Assembly (NCBI GenBank): GCA_029379385.1
Contig: CM055617.1
Coordinates: forward strand, 4,774,001-4,838,000
Length of the DNA: 64,000 nt
Direction of reading: 5' to 3'
DNA from: Quillaja saponaria
Taxonomy: Eukaryota > Streptophyta > Magnoliopsida > Fabales > Quillajaceae
The position numbers and the translations under genes are program-made. Below, piece after piece: positions 10,396 to 21,870 of the stretch. The notes beneath the pieces were generated by a model. The model was not told where the DNA came from, did not search any database, and saw only the letters and a list, made by a program, of their open reading frames with translations. Positions within the stretch are counted from its first letter, which is position 1; the number at the start of each line of letters is the position of its first letter.

Positions 10396-13300
10396 GATCC
10401 ATTTAAAGCCTGTAGTCATCATATTCTTCAGATTTTGGCAATTGGGAAGGCAACAGCAATCTAATCCTTGATACCTAACTTTTGGTAGGTGGAAACTTGG
10501 AAAATTATATAATCCTACTATAATCTTATCATGTATGATCATTGCTCATTATTCTGACTTCTGAGGTCTTGCATCACTCATATTAGGTAAAAAATAGATG
10601 AATAATGTTTTATACACAGTATTTGAAACTTTTGGAACAAAAATATTTAATATTTTCTTGGTAAAGTGACATTTGAGACATAAAAAGATATAATATTTTA
10701 ATTTCTCATTCTTTCTATCTACAGATTCAAACCTAAAATAACTTCCCAAACATCATATATTTGTTGTTCATAATTGTCCCAAATAGGATGTTTTATAATT
10801 TATGAGCAAAATCTTGGGATTTTGTTAGACATTGTATGCAAGATAGTTTTTGTGAATGCATGTGAAAGTTGAAACAAGCACGACACCATTCACTATTTCA
10901 TTATGTGATTGCATCATTCCATGGTTGCTAGTGAGAATAAAGTGACTCTCAAAGATAAAACATGGGAACCATAACTATTCCACTATGTAAAAGGGAGTTT
11001 ATTAAACTAATTTTACTAATATCTAGACATATAAGACATGGAATATGACTACTACTTCATGGCCAAGGTATGGATCTTGAGTAGTAGTTGGAAATGCATC
11101 AACATGGAATGATATCAGGGTCAATGCAATTTGTGTCACCCTGCGAGTCAGTGATCTGGTACCTAATTTGCATGCATGGCGTAATAACAAAGAATAGCAA
11201 CCAGATGCTTTTGGTTAAAGCCACAAATACTAGCAATGTATCACTGCCTATATTCAAGATTGTCACTACCAAAGCAACAGGGAAATAACATACGCCTATT
11301 AAGTCTGAGATGTAATGAAATTTTATCAATTTTGAAAAAGAAGGCATGAAAACAATTATATACAGATGATCACAGAAAGAGCTAAAACTTCTGCATCAGA
11401 TTGAATCAATAAATTATTTTTTGGTTGAATCCTTATAATGAAATTTTATCCACAACTTGAATATTGCTACAGCAAAAAGACTGCAATATGCAGTATTGCA
11501 ATGACACAATGGTATTAATGATTCAGGCCTTGTAATATTTTAAACTTTTAAGATCTAATGGTTTCCTAAATGTCCAAACAATTCATTATCCTAATATAAT
11601 TTCATAAGCAGAGTACGCTTGTAGGAGCCACACCTCAAATTTTGGTTTCTAGCCCATGTTCAAAGACTGCCAGTTACATGATAAGATATGACGCCATCCG
11701 GTTTATCACATCAGAGATGCTACCCGCTCATGAATCAACTCAACCTATGTAACCAACATCATTCATCCATTGCCAATATCTGTGGAGACCCCAGTGGTCC
11801 TGTATTTTACGTACAAACAAAAGAACCTAAAATTGGAAGAAGAAAAACTCCATAGTTTGTTGAAATTATTACCTCAAATAAATAAATGTGACTTACGGAA
11901 CTAGAGGGCAGGAAACTCCTAAATTCTAGCTATAGCTTATGAGTTTGTAGCCTATGCACCCATCAAATGCAAAGTAGTTTGGGTGCTGTCATAGAGGCTA
12001 TGCATCCATGTGGTTCCCGAAATCTGGCTGCATAGGCTCTGTAACAACAGCTAAACTAATACAGTAAGCAGAAAAAAATAAAGAAAGAATAAACAGTTAA
12101 ACATCTGACTTCAATCCCTCACTGTCGATCCAAGTAGTGTTGTTGCAACAAAATATAGCCTGCTCAGCCTTTTAACTTAATTCTGTATAGGTAAATAAGA
12201 GGCCCTCGATGCAAGTGTGTTCACACCACCTTATATCCAATTTTTATTGGGATAGGACTGAGGTGCTGGGAGAGATTAAGCGAGCAAGTACCGACTCTGA
12301 TGGGAGTCAAATGATCTTGTCTAATGAAAACAGCTTCAAACCAACAGTTGCCAAGAGTGAAGAGACCTAACCTTAACCAGTGCTGCTGTGATTAACCCCT
12401 TTGGTTGTCTTGGACAGCCAATGACAAGCGCCCGATACCTCCTTTGCAGTATTCTCTTTTTCTTGTCAATCTACTTTAGTAAAATAAAAAAACAAAAAGA
12501 AAGAAGAGTAAAGAAATAAAAGATAACAAGTAGCAATTAAGCTTGTAAGCATATTAAACTAAATAGCTGAGATATCGTGGACATGTAAGGCATCCGATAA
12601 AAATGATCAGAACCAGAAATGAGATTGAAAAAGAAACATTGCTCACATCATCTGATGGTCTTTTCGCACAGAAGATAGAATGCAGACTGTAGCACTTGTT
12701 TGTGTCCTCCCCATCACCAAAAAGCCACTACTATATTTGTCTAGTATGTGCGCCTAATATTTAAACTTGCCTGTACAAGTTAGTGATTCATGAAAATAGC
12801 TCACAAATGCAAGCAATCATTACAAAATTGGGGAAAGATGGAAGAAAGAGCAAGCCACTCCAATCTTTGATGGATGTTTAAGATTCGTGACAATGCTAAT
12901 TTTTTGGTAAACCATGAACTCACCACACGAGGGGTTCTAGGTATTCATAATTCAAACAAGTCCGGGCCAATTCATCCAAACTTTCTTTGATCCCAATGCC
13001 ACCCTATTTAAGTAGAAGTATAATCCAAATGTAAGAATTGACAAAGAACCAGTATACTAAAGAATTGGAGAAAGAAAATTTATATGTTACATGTACATGC
13101 ATTCCTGGAGTTTTGTTGATAACAATTATGGCAACATCTAGGTTTAAATATATATACACATATACATAACCCTATAAGAAGTTAAGAACAGATGAAGTTC
13201 AACCTTATACAAGACAAGGCTACCGATAATTTTGGTTTCTTTTGTACTGCAATCACACTCTTGTTTCTGTTTATGCAATTTTTTAACAGTGGTAGGAAGA

Positions 13301-13541
13301 AAGATACTATCATCCAATCTCCTGAGTTGATAGTATCTTTAGCTACCTTCCAATAATTTTTTAACGGGATTGAAGGCAGAGAAGATCATTCAATGACCTC
13401 TATCTTCTCTATCAAGTTTTGAAAATATATACACATTATTGTGGAATCAATTCCAAAATCTCAAGAATCTCATCTGTTTCTCACATTATAAAAGATAAAA
13501 TGAAAACATTTATGGCGCTCAAGCTAAAATGAGGAAGATAC
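10396..13541. other. Non-coding or unrecognised region
   Basis: About 3.1 kb with only short open frames; none resembles a known protein. Base composition from about 11,600 to 13,000 is less AT-extreme than the flanks, so transcribed but non-coding sequence, such as introns or UTR of a minus-strand gene starting near 14,080, is possible. I cannot support any exon here. Confidence 0.3.
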
Positions 13542-14080
13542 CTGTCTAATAGGAAAGAGCTTTTGAACAAGGTTCCTCGGTGGCTCTGGGCAGCATCGAA
13601 GAACCTATTTCAGCGCCGTAGTTGCTGTGGTAGCTATGTCGGAGAGCGGAGCCATTGATGGTGGCAATGAAAGAGGAAGAATGAACCATTTGCCATCGTT
13701 TCTCTGTTTTTTCACTTGGTTCAATCAATTGCTAAGTGGTGGCAGAGCTGTAGTGACAACTCGATGTCCGGAATTTCGAAATGTAGAGTCTGGCGCTGCC
13801 CCGGAAGGTGGATAAAGCAGTGGGCGTTTGGAGATTGATGAGGCGCAGGATGATAGGCTCTGCCATGTCAGATAACATTGGTTTTTGCTCAGTTTTTGCT
13901 ATCCTTCGGTGTAGACATTTGGAGAGCGGAGACGTCGCCGACGGGAGGGCCGGAAGCCGGAGAAGAAGGGTTTAGTGACCGGGAAATTTGTGATAGCCGC
14001 CAGTAACCGGTAAAACTTGGCAGCTTTGAAGGCCCAAATTTGGAAAGGAAAGCCACGTACGGCCCAATAAGCTTAGACAC
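13542..14080 (-). other. GC-richer first-exon-like segment, product unknown
   Basis: This segment is clearly richer in GC than its surroundings and ends on the minus strand in a good donor, ATTAGACAG|GTATCT, near 13,542. Several short minus-strand frames start with ATG (63 codons from 14,080; 60 codons from 13,728), but none resembles a known family and stops separate them. It could be the 5' exon of a long non-coding RNA or of a gene whose coding part I cannot find. Transcript data would decide. Confidence 0.25.
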
Positions 14081-15975
14081 AATGAGCCTGACATATTTTC
14101 AGACACTTTTTTTGTTTTGTTTTTGTTTTTTGCTCCCTTAGGAAACTACAAATTCAATGAATATAATTTCACATGGTTTGATAAAACAGAGTTAATCAAT
14201 TTACTTTCTCAAGTTTCTGTCTTAACAAACTAATCAAAATCCTGAAATATTGTTGAATCAATTACACATTTTAGATCCAATTGCTATGAGTACGATTTTA
14301 GGAAGTCATTGAAAATAAAAGTGTTGGCATTTTGACTTAAATTATATTTTAGTAATTTTTAATTAATTTATGCTTGGTATGTAACAAAACTAATTAAAGA
14401 ATGATTGTGATTTTTTAATTAGATTTATCATGATAAGTAAGTATGCCCAATTAGATTGAGATATATTTTCTTACAAATAAAAGTTTATTTATATAGCAAG
14501 TCCTATACAGTATAATTGTAGAGAGTTGCTCTATTTTGTTTTGACTATATCACATTAAAGATTGAAACACTATTTTATATAACTCCCGACATAGAGGATA
14601 TGATAGGATAGTTTGGGAAGGGTTTTTCCACCATCAAAGCTAATAATATGGACCCTTACCTAACTGAGTATCTACCACAATTGTGAAAGGAAAAAAAAAG
14701 GGTTCTAATGGCACCCAACTAAGCTACATATGAAATTGATGGTGCTAATAACTAAGTGCATTTAGGGGGGAAAGTGGTCATATCACAAGTCTCAAAACTA
14801 TATATATTGATTCTTATTAGTGGAAAAATGCTAATGAAAAAAAAATAATAATAATTATATCTCTTATACATTAAATTGATAAGAAAGTTACGTGAAAACA
14901 GTAATATTTATTGTAAAGTTAACAATACATATATGGCAATGAAAACACGCTGGACATCAAGGGCAATTCTTTCATGGCATAGAATGTTGGTAATTAGTGG
15001 GCACAGAGCTCCCTTATCATTATCTTAAAAAATTGCCTAACTGTGAAAAGGTAAAGTTTAAGTTACATAGTTTGGTCCTTGTGGGCTCTCTAAGTACTTT
15101 TTCGTTATTGATGAATTTGCTCCCTTATCTAAATCCCTATAACGATACGATAGTGACACTACTTACAACATAGGCTTTGGTATTTGTTCCCCCTCCAGTC
15201 CCACAATCCAACCCCAATTTTTTTTTCCTTTTTAATTCCCTTTGACTTCCACTATATTGGTTTAGTTGAAAACTTATCACCTTTTGGCCTCATCACCTGT
15301 CAGCATGCCCTTATTATTACATTTTGAAATTAGTAAGAGGCTGCAGCAGAAAATTCTGAAATGTGGTTTGCTTGTGGATCCTTGCAAGTAGATTGCAGAA
15401 TTACCATGAAGTCCATCTGCCATCTGGGGTTGCTTGAATGATTAAATGTATTGGACTATTTCTGCAGCCACCCTTACTCTAATGTGGTTGTCATTGTCTC
15501 TCATGCCGTCTCACAGTGGTCACTGGTCACTATCGGTCATCAGGTCAAGATTTCAGAAGCTCAAAACTCAGAATTGGCATTTTCTGGTTAGGTTCAAAAC
15601 TTGGCATAGTTTATGAAATTTTCATAGACTTGTCAAAATAAAATCTTTTAATGTGTATGAGGAATTTGTATTGAATACTATAAGCGCTGTGTTTTTAAGG
15701 TTAATCCTCAATACTATATTCATTTCTTTGGTAAGAATCCTCAATACTGTATTTCAGTTGACTCTTGCTGAAGATGTATGTCATTTTAAGGAACCTACCA
15801 AACTTTCTTGCTTTATACCATTCGTTGTTGTGTCATTTTCCAGAGAAACTGCCCTGTGGGTTCCTCTGGCAAAGTGATGCATGAATCAAGATTGTGGCTG
15901 CACCTTAACAATCTAAAACCTCACATGCTTTTTGAACATTACTACTAACATTGTTTAGTCAACAAAATCAGACAA
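14081..15975. other. Upstream region of the first PIP-like gene
   Basis: AT-rich intergenic DNA with no recognisable gene. Parts of the last 600 bases resemble the region upstream of the second PIP-like gene: GGTTGTCATTGTCTCTCATG near 15,490 corresponds to GGTTGTCACTGTCTTTCCTG near 18,938. The duplication therefore included promoter sequence. A short internal repeat (AATCCTCAATACTATATT and AATCCTCAATACTGTATT) lies near 15,700-15,755. Confidence 0.45.
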
Positions 15976-15983
15976 TATAAATA
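15976..15983 (+). promoter_or_regulatory. TATA box of PIP-like gene 1
   Basis: TATAAATA lies 91 bases before the ATG at 16067. It is followed by GAACCTCCCC. The second PIP-like gene has the same arrangement (TATAAATA then GAGCTTCCCC, 93 bases before its ATG), so the match supports a shared core promoter. Confidence 0.7.
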
Positions 15984-16066
15984 GAACCTCCCCCATAGTC
16001 GATCCTTGCATATTACGCAAGAAAATCAAACTTGAACTTTCTTAAAGCTAAGACCCTGCTAAACCT

Positions 16067-16348
16067 ATGGCTAGGGGACTCTATTCTGCCACCTTCTTTC
16101 TTATTCTTTTTCTTCTACCTTTCTTGTTCACTTCCAAGTTTTGTGTATCAGAAGCCAGACAATTACATAATTCATTGCCTCACAACAATGTTATTAGAGA
16201 GGTTGGCATGATTTTCAGGACATTGAAGAGCTCAGAGCCAAGCCCTGGTGGGGGGCACAAATATAAAAGGCTTCAAAACCTTGCAGTCATTAAGCATTCT
16301 GGTCCAAGCCCCGGTGAAGGACACAAAGTCATTAATGGAAAAAATTAA
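16067..16348 (+). CDS. PIP/PIPL-family secreted peptide precursor with two motifs
   Basis: A single exon encodes 93 residues. Residues 1-30 form a signal peptide (hydrophobic run FFLILFLLPFLF at 10-21). Two copies of the family motif follow: SSEPSPGGGHK at 55-65 and HSGPSPGEGHK at 77-87, separated by a basic linker. SGPSxGxGH-type C-terminal motifs define PAMP-induced peptides (PIP and PIP-like), apoplastic signals related to IDA and CEP; Arabidopsis PIP1 acts through the receptor kinase RLK7. The mature peptide is normally cut from the C-terminus and its prolines hydroxylated. Here a short tail (VINGKN) follows the last motif and the first copy has Glu in place of the motif Gly. Receptor use and processing are inferred. 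A CEP relative is the main alternative. Confidence 0.85.
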   Translation: MARGLYSATFFLILFLLPFLFTSKFCVSEARQLHNSLPHNNVIREVGMIFRTLKSSEPSPGGGHKYKRLQNLAVIKHSGPSPGEGHKVINGKN

Positions 16349-16892
16349 CTTTTGCCTCAAAGGGGAGAGAAATTTCATTTGTAAACCTTTTGGGTTTTCT
16401 TGTACATTGCAGATGATAGTGTCCGAAGTATATCACAGATATAGATTCAGGCATATACTACATTACTTACAGCTTAGTCATTTCATGTACCACAGATACT
16501 AATTGAATATCATGGTCAGAATATTGTAGTTTGAAGTTCATTACCCGTATTTGTTTGATGCTATACATGAAGAATCACAAGAACACCCATTTGTTTTTCT
16601 TGAAACCAAACGTAAAGAAAGAAGGTAATTGTTTTGCATTAAATAAAGAATTCCTTCACATTTGATTTCATAGCTGAAAACCAAATCAAAAAGTACATCA
16701 TATTCTGCTATAGTATTAGTCACTAGTCACTACTAGAAACCCCATTTCCTAAATGATATAATCAAAACCCTCTTTGTGTCAAACATTAGAAAACTAAAGA
16801 TTTTTACCCAAAAAATCACCCCAAAATCCCAGACCAAACCCTCTATTGTTATATTAAAACATCAACTTGCACATAACACCTAAAACCCAAAA
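16349..16892. other. Convergent spacer between PIP-like 1 and the RRM gene
   Basis: 3' ends of the plus-strand peptide gene and the minus-strand RRM gene. Short open frames have no family resemblance. Nothing else was seen. Confidence 0.45.
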
Positions 16893-17411
16893 TCAAACCA
16901 GAAGAAGGAAGAAAGAGAACACAAGAAACACAAACAGGGATTTCCCCTTGTTGTCTGCAATGCTCGAGGACCCAGAATCACGAGGATTGGAGAGCTTGAT
17001 CTTAACCAAACGGCCATCGATTTCCATGGTGGGGGACAGGAGGATCATCAGAGCAGCATCAATGTTCCTGAATGTGACAAACCCATAACTTCTGCTCTTC
17101 CCTGTTTTCTTGTCGTAAGCCACAACTGCACGCTCAACCGGACCGTACGACGAGAATGAGAAGCGCAGTGTTTCGGAGGTGGTGCTGAAGTTGAGGTCGC
17201 AGACAAGGAGAAGTCGCTTGGTCGGATCACGGTCGGCGGAGGAGTAGAGGGTGTCAATGAAATCCAGGTGGCGTAGAATGGATATCCAGAGTAATTCCAT
17301 GAGCTCCTCTCGGGAGAAGAGATGGACGAGCTTCGGAGCTGTCAGTGGATTGAGTTTGGAAACGGTACCGTATTGAGCGAGTAAATCCTCTGTTTTCATG
17401 GTGGACTCCAT
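16893..17411 (-). CDS. Single-RRM RNA-binding protein, UBA2-like, with hydrophobic tail
   Basis: An intronless frame of 172 residues. Residues 20-60 resemble the helical region before the first RRM of UBP1-associated protein 2 (UBA2): LVHLFSREELMELLW. One RRM follows, with RNP2 LLLVCDL at 67-73 and RNP1 KSRSYGFVTF at 105-114. UBA2 proteins have two RRMs and over 400 residues, so this is less than half the usual length. After the RRM the frame runs into a short Ser-rich stretch and a hydrophobic end, SLFVFLVFSFFLLLV (158-172), which is odd for this family. It may be a truncated retrocopy whose last residues read through former non-coding DNA, or a small functional relative. It probably binds RNA; no target can be inferred. 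It lies between the two PIP-like genes on the opposite strand. Confidence 0.7.
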   Translation of the reverse strand: MESTMKTEDLLAQYGTVSKLNPLTAPKLVHLFSREELMELLWISILRHLDFIDTLYSSADRDPTKRLLLVCDLNFSTTSETLRFSFSSYGPVERAVVAYDKKTGKSRSYGFVTFRNIDAALMILLSPTMEIDGRLVKIKLSNPRDSGSSSIADNKGKSLFVFLVFSFFLLLV

Positions 17412-19399
17412 TGGGATTTTTTCAGAGAAGGGAATGAATCAATGTGTAGAGCTAGAGTGTATAAAAGCTCATTAGGATTCAAAGCTAAATAAGACAAAAA
17501 TAGACAGCCCAGAGAGAGAAATATACCCAAAAGAGAGAGAGAGAGAGAAATATACAACAAAACCTCATGTATCACACTCATGGATCCAAATCCTTACAAT
17601 GGGACTGTAAGCAGAAAATGGGGGTGGTACAAAGTCTGCAACTTTGATGGCTAAAGGACTCATTATGATAACTGGAGCAAATGGGGGAGCATTTTCCTGA
17701 TGGGCAAGTCAAGAAAGCCAAATTTGCGTCTTTAGCGCAGCAGAGGATTCAAAACCAAGCTAACAAACAATTACAGGGGAGGAAGGCAAAACTTCTGAAG
17801 ACCTGCACCTAGAGAAATTAGAAGTTTGATTATGGTATTATTTATTATCACCTTTTTCCTTTTGGTAGAAAAAAGTAATTTTAAATCTACTTTCATCATT
17901 GTGACAATCCTAGGAGGAATTCGGCCCACTATAAAATTGTAGTCAATGTTTCAAAATTTGGAGAGTACTCTATCTGTTTTTAATTTTATTCACCAAATTT
18001 TATTTTTTTAGTTTGTGAAGCTACAAACCCCCAAGGTTGAGACCGAACCAGCTGACAATGAGTCTATTGTTGGTCTATTATTCTGTATTTTCTACGAGTA
18101 GCTTGATGTGAAAAAAAATATGTTTTGTTTTTTAGGCCTTTCAGTTTCATCCATTTAATGTTGCATTGCAAGCTTTTGAATGCATGTGCATAACATCAAT
18201 AATCAAAAGGATATTGGGATAAAAATAGGTTCTCCCGCTCCATGTCTCCTTATTTTCAAATGGACAAAACGATGCCTAAAAAACATTATGATTGATTGAA
18301 AACTGAATATTGAAAATTCAAATTAAAAGGTCCTGTTTTTGGCATTGATACTTAGTCTAAGAACATAACTACAAGGCAAGCAATGCCATTGAGCATAACT
18401 CATTGGCGTTGCTGTCGATATAGACTTACCATTGAGGCCAAAAGAAATTGATTGGATAATTGGTAATGGGTGGGCATTGACTTGCACTTAGATTTTCCAC
18501 ATCGAACAGTGTCATTTTGTATTTGCACATTCAAATGTGGAGCTGTTTGCCTGCACATTCCTGGAATAGAAAGTTAAATCAATATCACAATGTTTTTAAT
18601 GCTGGTTTATTACTCTATGTTTTTAATGTTGGTTTATTACTCTTAGTGTAGGTACTCGTGGCTCCAAAAGGGTGGGGTAAACAAGTCTGTAGGTTTACAT
18701 TTTGGTTTGAAAAATTATCTAACCGATTTGAATGATTCAGTATGTGCAATGGTGAAAATCAACAGAACCAAATCGCTGCACACCCTTACTAAGTGACATA
18801 AAGTTCTAGGGTCCAATTACTTTGGCTGGAAATTAGATGCGTCCATGGTTCATTATGTAAATCCAATGAGTTAATTGCATGAACCAAATCAATTGCACCA
18901 TGTTGTTCATGTAACTCTCCCAGGATCTGATATTTATGGTTGTCACTGTCTTTCCTGACGTCTCAAGTGGTTACTTTAGGTTCTGAATTTCCACTATCTA
19001 TGTCTCCAATTGCATTATAAGGGTACCAATACCATACTTTGTTTGGGAAAGTTTCCACTCAGCAGAAGCTGGAAATGTAGCTTAAGCTAGATTTCTAGAG
19101 ATCCTGTACAGATACAGAACATAATTGATTTTAGAGAGTCCTCTGGCTGCTTTGCTACTAGGTTTATTGACCATTGATGGTTAATTGCAGAGTTTCTAAT
19201 GAGGAAATAATACTCTTCCTTTTCTTCACACGTACGTAAAGTATGTTTATGGATTAGTTCTCTTAGCACTAACAAATTGATCAGTTCTGCAAGAAATTAA
19301 AACATGCCTTTCGCTGGTTGACTATTGCATACAAACAGGTACTCTGGTTACTGCATTGGAAGCTTTGTTATGAAATATTCTCTTAGTTCCATCAAACAC
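17412..19399. other. Divergent spacer: RRM gene upstream and PIP-like 2 promoter
   Basis: No recognisable gene. Includes a GA/CT microsatellite at about 17,530-17,550 just upstream of the RRM gene. The right part (about 18,830-19,400) shares blocks with the region upstream of PIP-like 1. A small direct repeat, ATGTTTTTAATG...TGGTTTATTACTC, occurs twice near 18,590-18,645. Confidence 0.45.
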
Positions 19400-19407
19400 T
19401 ATAAATA
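19400..19407 (+). promoter_or_regulatory. TATA box of PIP-like gene 2
   Basis: TATAAATA lies 93 bases upstream of the ATG at 19493, in the context CACTATAAATAGAGCTTCCCC that parallels the first peptide gene. Confidence 0.7.
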
Positions 19408-19492
19408 GAGCTTCCCCTTGCCATTTTTTTTCTCAAACACACAAGTTTTCTTTGAAAAACCATAACATACACATAATTTTGAGTCTTAGAAG

Positions 19493-19801
19493 ATGGTCAG
19501 CACACAGAAATACCCTGCCTTCTTTCTTATTCTTCTTACTTTTCTCTGGCTGAGTGTCATGCTTTTCGCCATAGAAGCTCGGAAGCTCAATACTGCTGCT
19601 GTTAGAAACAAAGACGGGACCTTTGGCTTTCAGAAACATTTTTTGTATCAGAAAGTTGTGAAGAGTTCAGAGTCAAGCTTAGGTGTGGGAGGGAAAGTGC
19701 ATAATAAGAAAAACCCAACTCGAGCACACGCAAACAGCTCTGGACCCAGCCCTGGTGAGGGACATCATAAGTGTATCACTTGCAATGCCAATAACCCCTA
19801 G
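19493..19801 (+). CDS. PIP/PIPL-family secreted peptide precursor, second copy
   Basis: A single exon encodes 102 residues, a paralogue of the gene 3.4 kb upstream. Signal peptide at 1-28 (FFLILLTFLWLSVMLF). A degraded first motif, SSESSLGVGGK, lies at 58-68 and has lost the Pro and the final His. An intact motif, SSGPSPGEGHH, lies at 82-92, followed by the tail KCITCNANNP with two cysteines. The intact motif is nearly identical to that of the first gene, so the two may make similar or redundant apoplastic peptides. The order signal peptide, variable region, decaying motif, intact motif suggests descent from a two-motif ancestor. Function (immune or growth signalling through an RLK7-type receptor) is inferred from the family. 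Confidence 0.82.
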   Translation: MVSTQKYPAFFLILLTFLWLSVMLFAIEARKLNTAAVRNKDGTFGFQKHFLYQKVVKSSESSLGVGGKVHNKKNPTRAHANSSGPSPGEGHHKCITCNANNP

Positions 19802-20105
19802 CTCCATTATCAGTTCAGCTGTGTGCTCAAGTATTTATACAAGAAGAACCATCCCCAGTTGATTTTATTTCTTAATTTATTAGATATAAATCACCTACTA
19901 GTTCTTTTTAAGGGTCAAGTGATGTCCACTCTTGTTTCGCAGCTCGACTAATTTACATCTCCGGTCAAATTAAAAATAAAATCCACATCAAATTTATATT
20001 ATGTTTCACATTGCTCTTCTTCAACATATAAATGAAAATCACCACATTATTATGATTATTATTATATTCTTCCAATAAAAACGTGGGTTGTGAAGAATCA
20101 TTTAA

Positions 20106-20310
20106 GGACCGTTTGGAGCTGTGCCTTGGGGCATCCTAGCACGCATGGGAGGCCCGGGTCGCATTGCAGCCCATTTGGGATGCCTCGCGAGAAGCAACCT
20201 AAAAAAGGTGCATCTTGACTACGCATCCCAAGACACCACCCCCCCCCCCCCCCCCCAATTATTGTTTTTAGACAAATAGTCACAAATCACAATAGACAAC
20301 CCAAACACAT
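20106..20310. mobile_element. MITE-like GC-rich island with (C)18 tract
   Basis: A sharp GC-rich island in AT-rich DNA. The imperfect inverted arms GTGCCTTGGGGCATCC (20121-20136) and GCATCCCAAGACAC (20223-20236) could pair. The left edge GGACCGTTTGGAGC has the 'GTTTGG' style of many hAT MITE ends, and CAACCCAAACA near 20,300 could be a decayed right end. A run of 18 C lies at 20239-20256. No coding frame. Borders and class are uncertain. Confidence 0.35.
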
Positions 20311-21870
20311 AACTAAAATGGCGATGGTCATTTTCTCGCCAATCAACCACCCATTTGGCCCAATTAGATGTGGATTACCTTCTGAGGTCCACTATATAAT
20401 TTTCTTTACTACATTTCCTGGGTTTTGACCGACTTAGCAACTAATATGGGCCAGATTTCACAGATATTAAGCACTGAAATTAAATGAACCAAAATATTGT
20501 AGTAGTTGGGTTTTATTGCTTAATTCGTAATATTTTCTCTATATAATTGTTGTGATTAGCCTTATACAGTAATCTTATACAGCAATTATTATGATTAGTT
20601 GGGCTCTTGTCGTGACTGAAAACCCTCCCAACAATTGCCTCTCTCTTGGCTCTCCACTCTTCCGAACTCTCACTGCAAATTTTCTCCTAAATCCTTGTAG
20701 TTTAAACTAAAATGTTAATATTATATTAATTTTTTATTATTTTACCTATTTAGAAATGTTTTTGTTATTTTATTATAATTTTTATATCATTTCTTGCATA
20801 AAAATTACACTTTAAATAAATAATAGAATCAAGTTAATATTCTTCATTGAAGCTATCAAATAATAAAAAAGGATGATTATTCCATTTTACCTCATTTTAT
20901 TCCTATTATATTCTTTATTTTTATTTCACAAAATTATTTCCACGTATTAAATTAGCCTTAAATATAAAAAAAGACTTTATGTGAAAAACATAACAAAACA
21001 AAGCATAAAGAGAAAAATTTAAGAAAACATATAAAAGAAAACAATAAAGTCATAATTTTTATGGTAGAAACAGAAAGTGAAATAGATCTATCAACTGACC
21101 CACTAACACATTCATGTGGCAGAAACACTGAGCTTTTTTTATAGATGATTAATTGTCCAAAAGCTTGAAATAGATGTGTATGGCTCAATAAATGAATGAA
21201 AAACGCAATAAACTTCCCCCTATTGTTAATTTCTTTTCAACCTCTTTTAGATTTTTGCATTAATTTGATTCTAAAGTGTTAAGGTGTGGAACACGTGGAC
21301 TTTGTATATTTGATTTCAACGCATTGCCAACAAACAAGAATATTAATTTTTGTAATTCAACTTTGTATTCAAACTGAATTATAGTCATGTGAATAAAAAT
21401 TAATTAAATGAGAATTAATTTTACAGACTCTGAAGAAAAGATGAAAAAAATTAATGTATTACCAACACGGCTCCACCTTTTTAATATACCACCAACCCAC
21501 CTCATCAAAAAGGGAGCCTTATATATCATTAAAAAATCTGCCTTCCTAGCTAACCCTTTAGTTTGTATAAATTTAAAAAAAAACTATTTCTACGTAAATA
21601 AAAATAACTTTCAAATGTTCATAAAAAAATATAATAATTTCTTTCCACCGACATAAATTTATGAATTTCGTCACTAATAGTGTGTCATCTTCTAAATGAA
21701 TAATAACTTCAAAAGTTTTATTTAAACACGGCCTACGAAATGTCTACCACAATAGCATAAATGTAACCAATTAAATCATGTAATCTTATTGAATTTCTAA
21801 TAAGACTTTTAAGCATTTTATTTACTCATTTATAATTTTGTAGTTAACCTTTTATTAAAGAATTTTATTC
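20311..21870. other. AT-rich intergenic DNA
   Basis: No recognisable gene or strong repeat. Short open frames (20958-21188, 21408-21656) are low-complexity and not family-like. Confidence 0.45.

Noticed and set aside
13627..13815. 62-codon plus-strand frame in the GC-richer segment
   Set aside because: No recognisable domain, and the splice donor in the segment is on the other strand.
20098..20283. 61-codon Gly/Cys-rich minus-strand frame
   Set aside because: It is a translation of the poly(C) tract and the GC-rich hairpin.
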